Below are positions 1 through 12,765 of a stretch of DNA of 64,000 nt, piece by piece; position 1 is the stretch's first letter, and every line of letters begins with the position of its first letter. Source of the DNA: Isoetes taiwanensis. Its lineage: Eukaryota; Streptophyta; Lycopodiopsida; Isoetales; Isoetaceae. The stretch covers positions 3,753,821-3,817,820 of the forward strand of contig JAJEKV010000057.1 in assembly GCA_021234155.1 (NCBI GenBank), written 5' to 3'. The position numbers were made by a program, and so were the translations under genes. Under the pieces are notes generated by a model. That model saw only the letters and a program-made list of their open reading frames with translations. It made no database searches and was not told the DNA's origin.

Positions 1-890
1 GATAAAGGAGCCATTAGCAGGAGACATACTTCAGAAATTTAAGCGGCCTCTCCATGTATATACCTTTCAAAAGAGAGCTCTAAGTGTTAATAGCTTCCTC
101 TCGGGAATTAAAAATTACAGGAGTAACTGGAACTAACCAAGGGCATAGTTTTATTACAGGAGGAACAACTTCCTCTTCGATTCGTGTCCAAATTAAAATT
201 GACAATTTATAGAGGCTTCTTTGGCACACATAGGTACACGGTTCATTATGGCTGCCTTCTCATGCAAAAGAAATATGGAAAATAAAAAGATAACATATTT
301 GCATAATTCATGTTGGATTTTTTGTATTTGAAGTGATGCTCTTGCGTGATGTTGTTGATAATCGAAGGCAATGTTTTCATAAAATCGTGCATTCCCTCTT
401 CAGTGATAGTCGCTCTTTGTTTGGTCCCATGGGCCTTTTCGATCTTCATCAAAGAGAAAAATTCATATCAATTCTATAATTTAATTCTTTCATTAAATAG
501 CAATCCATTTGCCATGATCAATTCATGTTCTATGCTATCCTTAGTCCACACATTTAATCTCTTCTGATGCGACCCTAGGTATTATATATAGTTTCGTCAT
601 GAGTGTCAGGTTGTTGGTGTCCACCACTTATATTCAAACCCATTGGTTCGGGGCCCTTAAATGTATGGGTCCCAAAGTTTGTGGATGTTAAAAAATTTAT
701 TCTTTTCTATTACTTGTGTGGATAACACAATACAATCATTTGCTTTAGCCATATTGACAGTGGCAGCAGCAGTAAATCCAATAACCAAGAGAACATGTTA
801 TCTTTTTATTATTATTAATTATTTATGCAAGTTATTTAACACGTCCTACGGTGCATGTTCCAATTTTACCATGTTCCTACGGTGCAAGCT
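1..890. other. AT-rich sequence, nothing recognised
   Basis: I find no credible gene, RNA or element end here. The short open frames on both strands have no recognisable domain and no plausible splice context. Confidence 0.5.
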
Positions 891-894
891 CCCG

Positions 895-1275
895 TCGTGC
901 CTTAGATTCTCTAAGATTCTCTTGAGATTCTTCTAGAATCTTGAAGATTTTATGTAGATTTTGTTAAATTCTCTTATTTTGTATGAGATTCTCTTAGATT
1001 CTTTAAGATTCTCTTGAGATTCTTCTAGAATCTTCAAGATTTTATATAGATTTTGTTAGATTCTCTTATGTTTTATGAGATACCCTTATATTCTCGTAGT
1101 TTTTATGAGATTATCTTAGATTCACTTAGATTCCCTTATATTTTATGAGATTTCCCTAGATTCCCTTATATTTTGTGAGATTCCCTTAGATTCTCTTAGA
1201 TCCCCTTGGATTCCCATGAGATCCTCTGGAATCTCCAAGATTTTATGTGGATTCTAATAGATTCTCTTAGGTTTT
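895..1275. repeat. Degenerate AGATTCTCTT tandem array
   Basis: The sequence is built from diverged copies of a roughly 10-bp word (AGATTCTCTT, AGATTCCCTT, AGATTTTATG). A larger unit of about 90 bp is also visible: the block beginning TAAGATTCTCTTGAG near 912 recurs near 1003. No coding potential is apparent. Confidence 0.8.
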
Positions 1276-1281
1276 ATGAAG

Positions 1282-1690
1282 GTAAAGAAGACACATGCAC
1301 GATGGTATTTTCAAATTGCCCAATTTGAGGGCCTCTTGTGATAAGGGAAATCACATGCATGGTACTTCAAATTGTAAGTGCCTTCGGTGATAAGGGAAGA
1401 CACGTGTATGGTGCCTCAAATTGGGCGGCCCAATTTGAGTGCCGCCGATGACAAGAAAAGAAACAAGCATGATACTTCCAATTGGGCGCCTGCCCAATTT
1501 CAGTGCTTCCTGTAACAAGGAAAGACACATGCATGCCACTTCAAATTGGGCGCCTGCCCAATTTGAGAGCCTCTGTTGACAGGAAAGACACATTCATGGC
1601 ACTTAAAAAATGTGAATTGCCCAATTTCAGTGCTTCAGCTGAGACGACAAAGATATTCATGTTCAGTTTCAGTGCTTCACAAGCATGCCA
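1282..1690. repeat. About 61-bp minisatellite with internal palindrome
   Basis: About six diverged units begin near 1282, 1343, 1395, 1456, 1518 and 1581. Each starts like GGAAAGACACATGCATGG. The better-preserved units also contain an inverted repeat, AAATTGGGC then 4 nt then GCCCAATTT, that could form a hairpin. Open frames over this block are by-products of the repeat. Confidence 0.8.
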
Positions 1691-2049
1691 CAGGTCTCAC
1701 ATGTCATCAATCAATGAGGTATGCAAAGTCTTGCATTTCCAAATTGAAGGTCATCCCTAGGAATGGCAATATAGAGCTCTTCATACGCATACAATATAGA
1801 TCTTAACATAAGATAGTGCAACAAAACAAAGTTATTCAAAACAAGGTGAAGACTCATGCAAATACAATGAAAGTAGTAGTGGAATGGGAAAATATAACAA
1901 AACAAACACAAAACGAGTTGAACATGCCTTAAAAATGCAGTGAAATAATAGTTGGAAATTGAAGAGATAAGAATTTCGATTTTCCTAGTGGATGGATTTG
2001 AATTTTCTATTGCATTTTGCCTTTGTAGTGTAAGATTACATATATCTAA

Positions 2050-2295
2050 GGATATTGCGTCTGGGCATTTGGTCTAGTGATAACACACTAGTTCCTTAGC
2101 AATGTGGTCTCGAGTTTGAGACTGCCCAGAATTGCACTCGGTACTGTTGGGGGTCAAATCCCAACAGACGCAACGTAAGGTGGTTGGGGGTAGGGCCCAA
2201 CCGAGCAATGTAGTGTGGTGTGTGGTCACATGTCCAGTTGGATGCTGCCTAGTGGCGTGACGTTAAAACTACTATTCTACTATTCTATTCTACTA
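2050..2295 (+). mobile_element. tRNA-derived SINE candidate
   Basis: The block near 2065-2140 resembles a tRNA-derived Pol III promoter. It has an A-box-like TGGTCTAGTGATAAC and, about 30 bp later, a B-box-like GGTCTCGAGTTTGAGAC. A unique body follows, and the 3' end is a short tandem tail of CTATT/CTACTATT units near 2270-2295. A head-body-simple-repeat structure is typical of plant SINEs. I could not identify target duplications with confidence. A degenerate tRNA relic beside a microsatellite is the alternative. Confidence 0.5.
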
Positions 2296-2455
2296 ACCTG
2301 GAGATAGAATTGTGCCATCAAAAGCTTACTAACTTGGGGATAGAATTGTGCCATGCAAAGCTTTCTCATAGACGAAGAAACGCATGCGCCCATATGCTTT
2401 TTGAACCGTAGGGATATAGGACTATTTTGGGTTAAGTTCAAATTCAAATACCCAA

Positions 2456-2505
2456 CCCCCCTCCCCCCCCCTCCCCCCCCAAAAAAAAAAAAAAAAAAAT
2501 TTTTG
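2456..2505. repeat. Adjacent poly-C and poly-A runs
   Basis: A C-rich run interrupted by single T residues passes directly into a run of about 20 A, then five T. It is low-complexity sequence prone to length error. Confidence 0.9.
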
Positions 2506-2965
2506 GATGGACACGTATTCAACATTTGAATCTCAAATAAATGAAGCCCACCTTAAAAGCATGCATCTGATAAGACGTCTATTGTGGTGATTGTTGGCAT
2601 CTACGTACTGCACCATCCTCCAAGAATCAAAATCATCTTTTTCTTCCAGATCTAAGCATAATAAGACAGCCTTCGATCTTTGCATTCTATGCCACTGAAA
2701 AGAAAATTCGCCCATAGACCAGTGTTCTTGAGAGGCCCATTCGAGCAAAGCATCATTCGCAGAAACCAAAGAATCAAATCGATGGTATTGAACTTAACAT
2801 TTTTGTACATCCTTGGGGGAGGCAATGCAGATCTTTAGAAGCGGGCATGCTTCAAAATGAACATCATTTTGGAGAGAGAACAAATGGTCAGATCTGACTA
2901 TGGAGATATGCAGATCCAGATATAGATAAAGGCAAATAACAATGTAGAGTAATTTTGTTGTTCGA
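2506..2965. other. No recognisable feature
   Basis: There is an open frame on the minus strand between 2533 and 2769, but it shows no recognisable domain. I treat this as non-coding. Confidence 0.4.
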
Positions 2966-2968
2966 CTA

Positions 2969-3133
2969 GGAGGCGCCTCACATGTAAATCTTTAAGTATT
3001 CACATAAAGTTCATCTGAGACGGCCAGTTTGACGTCTGAGCCGTTCATCCCGGAACTGCTGGAGCAGTTTACACCTGAGCGTCTCAACGGCTTGACATCC
3101 GGCAAAAACTTGCCGGTGATATGTGAGGCGTCC
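2969..3133. mobile_element. Short Tourist-like MITE candidate, CTA target duplication
   Basis: The 165-bp segment begins GGAGGCGCCTCACATGT and ends ATATGTGAGGCGTCC, which are imperfect inverted repeats. It is flanked on both sides by CTA (2966-2968 and 3134-3136). A 3-bp duplication with G-rich termini fits the PIF/Harbinger (Tourist) type. The interior is more GC-rich than its surroundings and has further partial inverted repeats. A chance match of three bases is possible. Confidence 0.5.
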
Positions 3134-3139
3134 CTAACC

Positions 3140-4380
3140 AATTGAAGCTTAAATTTTAACCGTCGGAGTTGCAGGCAAAAGACATCTCCTGCAAGTGCCG
3201 TTGCTGGAAACTGCGTCCCCTACAGAGGGCATAAACTGCGCTCAATTTCCATATCAATTCATGTTTTTAAAGGAAGTCTAGAAAGGATAGCATAGGACAT
3301 GAATTGATAGGAAGGTAACCTGGAGTCCATCTTCCATATCTTCCTCCATGGGCTTCTTCTTCTGAACCCCATTACCTGAGCTTGGCCACACCCTGAACTG
3401 TTGCTGCCCATAGCTCGAAGTTGCAGCTTTTCCTTAAGGTTAGCCATTAGTTTTAGGTTAGGTTTAAATGTGAAATTGATTTTTTTTACTTAATTTTAAT
3501 TATTTAGTTATGCAATGCCTTTTTTTAGCTAATTGAATTCTTTCTGCATATTGCCCCTATAAGGAACACACTTCCATAACATTAAATTTGACATTGTTGA
3601 ATGTCATCAGACGTGAAGCTAGTCTTAAATACGGCAGTCTCCCGATTTCACACTTGTATGTCGCTCTCCATAACCTCTTACAATAATAACATTGATATGT
3701 GTATATGTGCAAGAAAATAACATTAATCCCAAAATATGGAAGAGTCTCACAACTGATGAGGAATTGCAGTCACATAATATTTAAATCTTTAACATTGTCA
3801 AAACATTAGCTTTACTTTCAATTGCTATTTGGGAACTTTTGAAACTGTCTGATGTCTTAATAAAATTATGTGAAATTTTAGGGTCTCAAAGTTGTTCTTC
3901 TTCATCTTATTGGGTACATTATGCTCTACTTTCTAGATATCATCATCATTTGGGATCCATATGGACCTAGACCAAGTCCATATATAATGAAACTATGCTT
4001 CTCTGTGTTGTGTCATTTTAGCTGCTTTATTGTTTTCTTTGTTTATTCTATTTGGAACTTTTGTATTGTATGAACCTTAGTTATTTATACAATCCATAGC
4101 CCTCAACAAATATTCCACAACCCACTTGAAACATAGAATGTCAATAATGATATGATAATTGTATGAAATTTTGATTCTCTAGAATTTCATATCTCTCAAT
4201 AAATATTCACAACCCACTTGAAACATACAACACAATCCACTTGAAACAACTAATGTCAACAACAACACTTAAATCTATACAACACTAAAGGTCAAAATTC
4301 TTCGTCTTTGTCCATAGTTCTAAACAATAAGGCTTGAGATATAATCTATCTGAAAGAAACAAGGTCAACAACAACCTAAC
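3140..4380. other. AT-rich intergenic sequence, no gene seen
   Basis: I find no credible gene here. A short self-similarity of the type CAACCCACTTGAAACATA recurs near 4120, 4210 and 4235. Confidence 0.5.
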
Positions 4381-4384
4381 AATC

Positions 4385-4716
4385 CTAGATTGTTCTCGAA
4401 TTCGTTAGGTAGTTCTAGGATATTCTAGAAGTTCTAGCATACCCTAGAACGTTTGAGAGAATCCTAGAAAGTGCTAAAATATATTTAAACATCCTAGAAC
4501 ATGCTAGTATATCCTAGAATTTTATCTTCTAGGATGTTCTAGATGTTCTAATATATGCTAGAGTGTTCTTCTTTCTAGGCAGTTCTACAATGTTCTAGAA
4601 AGTTCTAGAACGTTCTAGGATGCTCAAGAACATGCTAGAATATTCTCCAAAATTGTAGAATGTTCTAGGACGTCCTAGCATGTTCTAGAATGTTTTAGAA
4701 AGTTCGAGAATGTTAT
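4385..4716. repeat. Degenerate TTCTAGAA array, heat-shock-element-like
   Basis: Dozens of diverged copies of GTTCTAGAAT/GTTCTAGGAT follow one another with a period near 10 bp. Many adjacent units read TTCnnGAAnnTTC, which is the heat-shock-factor binding consensus. This could be coincidental, since any TTCTAGAA repeat gives such matches. A second block of the same repeat lies at 6600-6790. Confidence 0.75.
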
Positions 4717-4860
4717 GGGCATGATATGACCCATCTCGGCTGTCCATTCGTGCACAAATATCCCACATGCATTCGCGCAGAAAAGAGGCCTTCCACATGT
4801 GGATGGACATTCTGGATCTGCTCCAGTCTTGAGTCTTCTAGATGTTTATGGATAAGCACC

Positions 4861-6554
4861 TGTGACGCTCCCTACAAAATATACGGCACCCGGCCGTACA
4901 CTCCGTAGGAAATCCCCCATCTGGTCCTTCGACCGCACGGGCCCTCCGTCTATCCCGCACTCCAGGGTATCCCTAGTGCGGGAAGGGGACACGAAGGTGT
5001 CTTGTGCGCCCTCCCCCTATGGGCTCCTATAACAGCGGAAGCATAAACAACGTCAGAACTAGCAATAACAATACATCAAAGTCAAACTACCTAGAAGGGT
5101 AGCACATCCATACATCCATAGATACAATAGAGATAAACACATGTCATAAAACATGAGAGCTCCTACCCAAGGCTCAGACTCATGAGGAGGTAGACTGACG
5201 GCTAGGCCTCAAGATAGAGCAGACCGAGTCATAACAATGGTGAGGCTGGCTATAGACAATAGCTAGGGTTGACCACTCCATCCGCCCCTCCTCTGCATAC
5301 GTTGCAGATGGGCTAGATCGGGCTCTGATACGACTCTAGCCTTCCGGATACGCAATCTCATGGTATCACCCATCGAGACTGCTCCGGGTTGCATCTCCCC
5401 GGTCCGTCGAGGCAGGAAGGGTTCCATCTCCCCTTCCCGGGGTCTAGAGGTTCCATGGGCGACTAGAGAATCGTGGCGACACACGATTTTTCCCCGACTT
5501 AACCCCCCAAAACAAGAGCCAGGCCGTCACCTGCAGCTCTTGAGAGGCAGGGCGACACCATTGCCCCAGGAGGTGTCGGACCCATGCCCGGCCCACTCGA
5601 AGTGACCGGCCATAAGCCTAGCCCGCTATGGGGTCCCCAGTAGCCAGGCTCAGCAGGGACCCTCCCTCCGTCTCGCCTCTAGCCCTGTTATGTAGTGCTG
5701 AGTCATATCATAGCCCCCGTAGCCCGGTGGGTTTCTATGCACAGGCTGCATAATAATAGGAACTAAAGGGTCTAAACTAGGAGCATCACTAAGTAATGGC
5801 TACTAGGTCTCTACCCCCCTTCCCAATACAAGAGAGCAAACATGATCAACCAACATCACATATCCACATAAATGAGAATAACATCTAAACTTAATCATAC
5901 ACATCTAACTTACAGTTAGGGTTCATTGATAAGGGTTCAAGATCTAGACTGAGGGTCCTAGGAAGGCTTTACTAGAGACACGAAATGCTAACTCATCTGG
6001 AGTCCTAACTTCCAGATGATCTACAAAGAAATCTAACCCAAATACCTGCTCCTGAGGAACTCCCTCCTACTCCCGGCGTCTCCATGGTCTTCAAGGTGGT
6101 TGAAGTAGCTCCCACTCCTATTGACGCACACACGCTCTGGGGCCTGGTGTGTTAGGCTATGCCACAGCAAACGATTCTCGAAATGGAGTTTCGAGCGCGA
6201 AGAAGGTTCCCAGACTGCTGGAGCCTGAAAAGAGGCCTAGGGTTAGGGTTTAGGCCTTTATAGGTTAGGGTTCACATGTTATGCTACGTGGCTCCAATGA
6301 GATAAGGCCGTGTGGCAGTTTCCCAACAGGATAAGGCCACGTGGAAATTGGCCTTACCCTAAGGGTGTCTAAGTTATATGAATAACTTAGACATGCACCC
6401 TATGCCACTAACCTATGGTATACAAGGCTATGGAGCAGGGAAAATTTTAAGGGACCTATAATTTTGTATAAGTATAATGAATTGGCCATTCCTTGTATAG
6501 TGACGAACCTAGAAATATACGTATTTATGGCGTATATTTCCCTGGAACGTCACA
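4861..6554 (-). mobile_element. Solo LTR related to the chromovirus at 49.9-63.3 kb
   Basis: The segment starts TGTGACGCTCCC and ends GGAACGTCACA, the same termini as the LTRs at 49,907 and 61,648. It shares internal blocks with them, such as the CCTACCCAAGGCTC and CCACTCCATCCGCCCC stretches, in the same orientation. It is 1,694 bp against about 1,670 bp. Flanking 5-mers are GCACC (left) and ACACC (right), a one-mismatch target duplication. No internal coding region is attached, so I read it as a solo LTR left by LTR-LTR recombination. A minus-strand TATAAAGG lies near 6,253-6,260, matching the TATA position expected for this LTR. Confidence 0.85.
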
Positions 6555-6589
6555 ACACCTCTATCATTGTCAAGGCTCTCTGAAATGAT

Positions 6590-6790
6590 AATGGTCTATC
6601 TAATCTCTAGGGTGTTCGCCTAATCTCTAGACTGCTCTAAGGTGTTCTAAAAAGTTCTAGGATGTTCTGGAAAGTTTTAGGATGGTCTAGAACATTCTAG
6701 AAAGTTCTAAGATAATAAAGAAGGTTTTAGAATGTTCTAAGAGTTGTAGAATATGCTAGCATATTCTAGAATGAATTAATGTCCTAGAAA
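6590..6790. repeat. Second TTCTAGAA degenerate array
   Basis: It is the same 10-bp degenerate word as at 4385-4716. The solo LTR lies between the two blocks, so it may have inserted next to or within a once larger array. Confidence 0.7.
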
Positions 6791-6884
6791 TGCATGCTTC
6801 CATTGGGCCACTTTAGATGCATGACCAAGTGTAGAAGCTAATGACAACTTTTGTAGATGCCTCTAAATGAATTATGCGCGGGCA

Positions 6885-6995
6885 TCTTTCACACACTATA
6901 TTACATATACACTACATGAACAAAACCATACATATACTACACACACTAGATATACACTATACATACATTACACATATTACACACTATACTGAAGT
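6885..6995. repeat. CACTATA/ACATATAC-rich microsatellite-like stretch
   Basis: Irregular tandem words ACACTATA, ACATATACAC and TACACATA make a low-complexity block about 110 bp long. Confidence 0.7.
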
Positions 6996-8256
6996 CCAAA
7001 TAGGAAGACGTGTGGAAATGTCCAAAAACAATTATCATTAACCCAAAAAGTGCCATTGTTACATGGCACAATTATCCAATCTAATTGCCCAATCTTAGTC
7101 TCGCCATTGTTGTATGATTATCAAACTTTTAATCTTTTTCAAATACGGCAGAGCAACTTTAATTTTGTATTCAAATTGGAAAGAGCAAATTCATTTAATA
7201 ATTCTACATACTTGCATGTCTAACATAATCATCTATGTTGAGACTTAATCATCTCTAACATATCGTTTACCAATAGAACTACACATTGTTCTGACGAACT
7301 TGCATGTTCTCCAATGGGCCCATAGCAATATCCTTAGGTTGCCAGCCTAGAACAATAGCCCGGTCAACATATGTGAAGATATATACACTCATATCCAACC
7401 CTAATGGGCTGAATATCACGTATCTAGCCAACATAACTAGATTTGTTCTTCGAATTCACCCACTTTGATCTTCTATAATATTCTGGTGGCCCGAACTTGT
7501 GTCAACCCAAGCTTGCACCGTAGGAACATGCATTGCAGGACATGTTACATAGAGGATTTGACACCATCTGGAACTTCAATCCAAAATCATGCGACTCATG
7601 TTGATTTGAGGATTCTATCTCTATGTAATACATAAGAATTCTATGTAAGTCCATCTTGGTCGTTGATCTAGAGATCCTACGTCTCATGTTGCTTCAGATC
7701 CTGATCGTTGGTACGAGATCCTACGACTCATGTTGCTTTAGATGTTTGACATGTGAGGTTGATCTCTGATAGCAGCGGTGCTCACTGCGATTCCTCCTTG
7801 GCTCCTACCTAATGCTCTTCTCCAACCCATTCCGACCATGTCTGAACTTATCCCATCTGATTCGGTGGAGAACCAAGGGAGAACAACGAACTGCAAAAAA
7901 GCTTTGATTTTCGTTGCAAATGGCCGCAGTTTTGCGCAATAACTGCGCAGTAAAGTGGGATCCTGTTCTCTCGGATCATACGTCCGAGGATATTCCATCC
8001 TTTGGGATCACACCTTCGGAAACCAATCCAGGGTAAAATGATTCTATGCCATTTCTCTCCCTCTGCACCTGTGTTCCTGTGTTCCGGCACATACATGTCA
8101 CATACCAAGTTTTAACCAATGTTGGGGAAACTCTGGGGAAAAAGGAACTTTGGCGTTTCTAAATGGGAATATACTGTCCAATGTGGCAACTTGTCAGAAT
8201 GCCTTCCGCACAAAAAAATGGATTTTTCGGATATTAGCCGAGATTGTTCTTAAGGG
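6996..8256. other. No recognisable gene
   Basis: Two overlapping minus-strand open frames near 7738-8108 have no recognisable domain. I leave them unannotated. Confidence 0.4.
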
Positions 8257-8573
8257 GCTTTTCACACGACTAGTGTGTCTTATTTTTTAAGGCATACTAT
8301 TGGTCCATGTCAATATTTACGATTCACATGGAGCCATATAAGACATGTCTTATTTAGATTCGGGTAGGTTTGGATAGGTTCGGTAAGGGCAATGGAGTCT
8401 TATTTTATACCAGGGGACTTCCCCCGCCATAAAATAAGACACCACTTATTATATTCTATTTTATTCTATTGACCAGTCACATTCAAAATAATAGGTGGTC
8501 TTATTTTGTAGTGGTTTTCACACTAGCATTTGCTAATGTCTCATTTACATAAGACACCCTGTAGTGTGAAAAC
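8257..8573. mobile_element. MITE-like inverted-repeat element, about 317 bp
   Basis: The left end GCTTTTCACACGACTAGTG, continuing into GTGTCTTATTTT, is mirrored at the right end by CATAAGACACCCTG followed by TAGTGTGAAAAC. An additional inverted copy of the terminus (GGTTTTCACACTAG) lies just inside the right end. The word GTCTTATTTT and its complement recur throughout. I could not define a clean target duplication, so the superfamily is unknown. Confidence 0.45.
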
Positions 8574-8598
8574 AACTTATATTTGTGTGTCTTATTTT

Positions 8599-8626
8599 GG
8601 GTTGCCCCTAGGGGGGCAAACCCTCG
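8599..8626. repeat. GC-rich palindrome
   Basis: GGGTTGCCCC and GGGGCAAACCC face each other around a central TAG, forming a possible strong hairpin just outside the MITE-like element. Confidence 0.6.
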
Positions 8627-8875
8627 TTTATATGGGTTTGTGGAATATCCAGGTATATGCTGGCATATGCCTAGGATATTCTGGTGACTGCTCCAAACTG
8701 GCTGCTGCCAATAAACTGGCGGTCAGCCCTGTTGCCGAATGGAGCTGTTAGAACCGCCTAACCGGAATGAAGTTCGAGTGCAAGGATAAGCTTATAAGCT
8801 TCTAGGTTAAATCGTTTGCTGCAGAAAAATGACTTTATGAACTTCTGGCATGGTATGGTGAAGGGCTGCAACAAT

Positions 8876-11017
<2,142 letters not shown>

Positions 11018-11120
11018 ATATGTTCCAATGCCCAAGTTTTGTTAGTGAGTTTGCTGCTTTTTTTGGTTTCTGAGTACGCCGAGTTTATTCATTTGAAATG
11101 TTGAATATAATTCTTATCAC

Positions 11121-11262
11121 TGCCATGGTTTTTCCCTCGAAAACCCTTCGGGGCAGGGGTTTTTTAACCCGGACAGTAATAAGTTCGCTGCGCTCCTTAT
11201 GGGTCCCATAGGCCGATTGGCATCAGTGGACGATAAAAAATCATTCTCATTCTCATTCTCAT
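11121..11262 (+). mobile_element. 5'-truncated LINE, 3' tail only
   Basis: From GTTTTTCCCTCGAAAACCC to GTGGACGATAAAA this matches the 3' end of the LINE at 47.6-49.6 kb (positions 49,456-49,556). Both copies share the words CCGATTGG and GTGGACGATAAAA. This copy ends in repeated CATTCT units, whereas the longer copy ends in CCTT units. It lies about 100 bp beyond the tubulin stop codon, in what was its 3' untranslated region. Confidence 0.8.
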
Positions 11263-12290
11263 TCATTATTTCAAAAATCTTTTCTTTATAATGTTACGAT
11301 GAATTTCAAAAATCTCTTTCTTTGTGAATGCTACAATGAAAATTTGTTTTGCACAACGTTAAAAAATTAGAGCATATGCCATGGTTTCCGATACATCATC
11401 AAAACGCATTTCCTCGCGGGTCAGCCGAAACTTAAAAGTCAGATGGCCCAAGACATTTACAAGGCCGCAGAATTCATTTGATAGACCCTATTAAAAGGGA
11501 CAAGAAGCCTCCTTCACTGCTTTTTTATTGCACAGAAGTCTTTGACACAATCTGCTGGAGCAATACAAGCATATTGTAAAATAATTGTATGAGAAGGTGC
11601 TAGTTCAGCTCACTTCTCCCTTTGTTGACGAATGCGATGAAAAGGTTCACAGTAACATGGGAGTTAGACAATGGTGTCACTTATCTCGAACATTTTTGGT
11701 ATCTTTAAACACACCATATTTGACATCATACTTGCCATCTTATCTACCCGTAAAACAACTCATCATATTTGGCATCATAAATTGCCACCATACTTGTGAT
11801 GCTATATAACATTATATTCACTTTCACATAACACAAATGTGCTAATCCATTACATTAGTTTGTAATATATTCCAACCACATTAGACCAACATATAGACTA
11901 TGCTACATCTTCATACGATGTGTTCTCATTGCTGCATCTCTCAAAACTATGACAAGAAGAATCATCTCACAATATTTGCACTATGCAACATCACATCCTA
12001 CCAACCATATACCACCTAGATTGGATGCCAATATATGATGAAGAATGTGCTCATGTTGCTAGGTACATCATTATTTTGCTGCTTTGATGAGATAGTCCTG
12101 ATTGCACGCAGTAAAGAGAGGATGCACCAAGAGTTGTAACTTACAAGGCGAAATCATGGTACTAACTTTTTCACCAAATATTTGAATTGGCCACATCCAT
12201 ACACCTAACACGTACAGATGATAGCCATGTCAGTAAGACAGTCTCTAGTTTCTACGATGCTCTATGCAGTTGCCACAAACAAATGCATGT
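11263..12290. other. AT-rich sequence, no gene seen
   Basis: There is no recognisable coding, RNA or repeat signal between the LINE tail and the beta-tubulin fragment. Confidence 0.4.
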
Positions 12291-12300
12291 TATGCTCAGA

Positions 12301-12765
12301 GCTCTCAAGCTGGTTACTCCTACATTTGCAGATTTAAATCATCTCATTTCTGCAACATTGAGTGGGATTACATGTTGCTTGAGATTTCCAGGCCACCTAA
12401 ATTCCAATCTTAGGAAGCTGGCAGTAAACCTTATTCCATTTACAAGGCTTCATTTTTTCATGGTGGGGTTTGCACCTCTTACATCAAGAGGCTCACAACA
12501 ATATCGAGCTCTAACAGTACCAGAACTAACACAGCAAATGTGGGATGCCAAAAACATGATGTGTACAGCTGATCTAAGGGATGGAAGATACTTGACAACA
12601 TCAGCAATGTTCAGAGGCAAAATGGGCACAAAAGAGGTGGATGAAGAGATGACTAATGTGCAGAACAAAAATTCTTCATACTTTGTAGAGTGGATTCCAA
12701 ACAATGTGAAGTCTAGTGTATGTGATATTGCACTAATTGGGCTTAAAATGTCTTCTAATTGCGTA
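12301..12765 (+). pseudogene. TUB: Beta-tubulin internal fragment
   Basis: A 243-codon open frame starts at 12187. Within it, about 155 codons match beta-tubulin from the segment following the usual second plant intron ([19 protein letters not shown]) through [37 protein letters not shown] and [19 protein letters not shown] to GLKMSS. The N-terminal 220 or so residues with the GTP-binding loop and the C-terminal 90 or so are absent, and unrelated sequence fills both ends of the frame. The frame over the fragment is open, so it is either young or was captured recently. It lies 1.3 kb from the alpha-tubulin pseudogene on the same strand. Confidence 0.9.

Noticed and set aside
6236-6280. Telomere-like CCTAGGGTTAGGGTTTAGG
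   Set aside because: It is only two to three irregular units inside the solo LTR beside its TATA box. It is not an interstitial telomere array.
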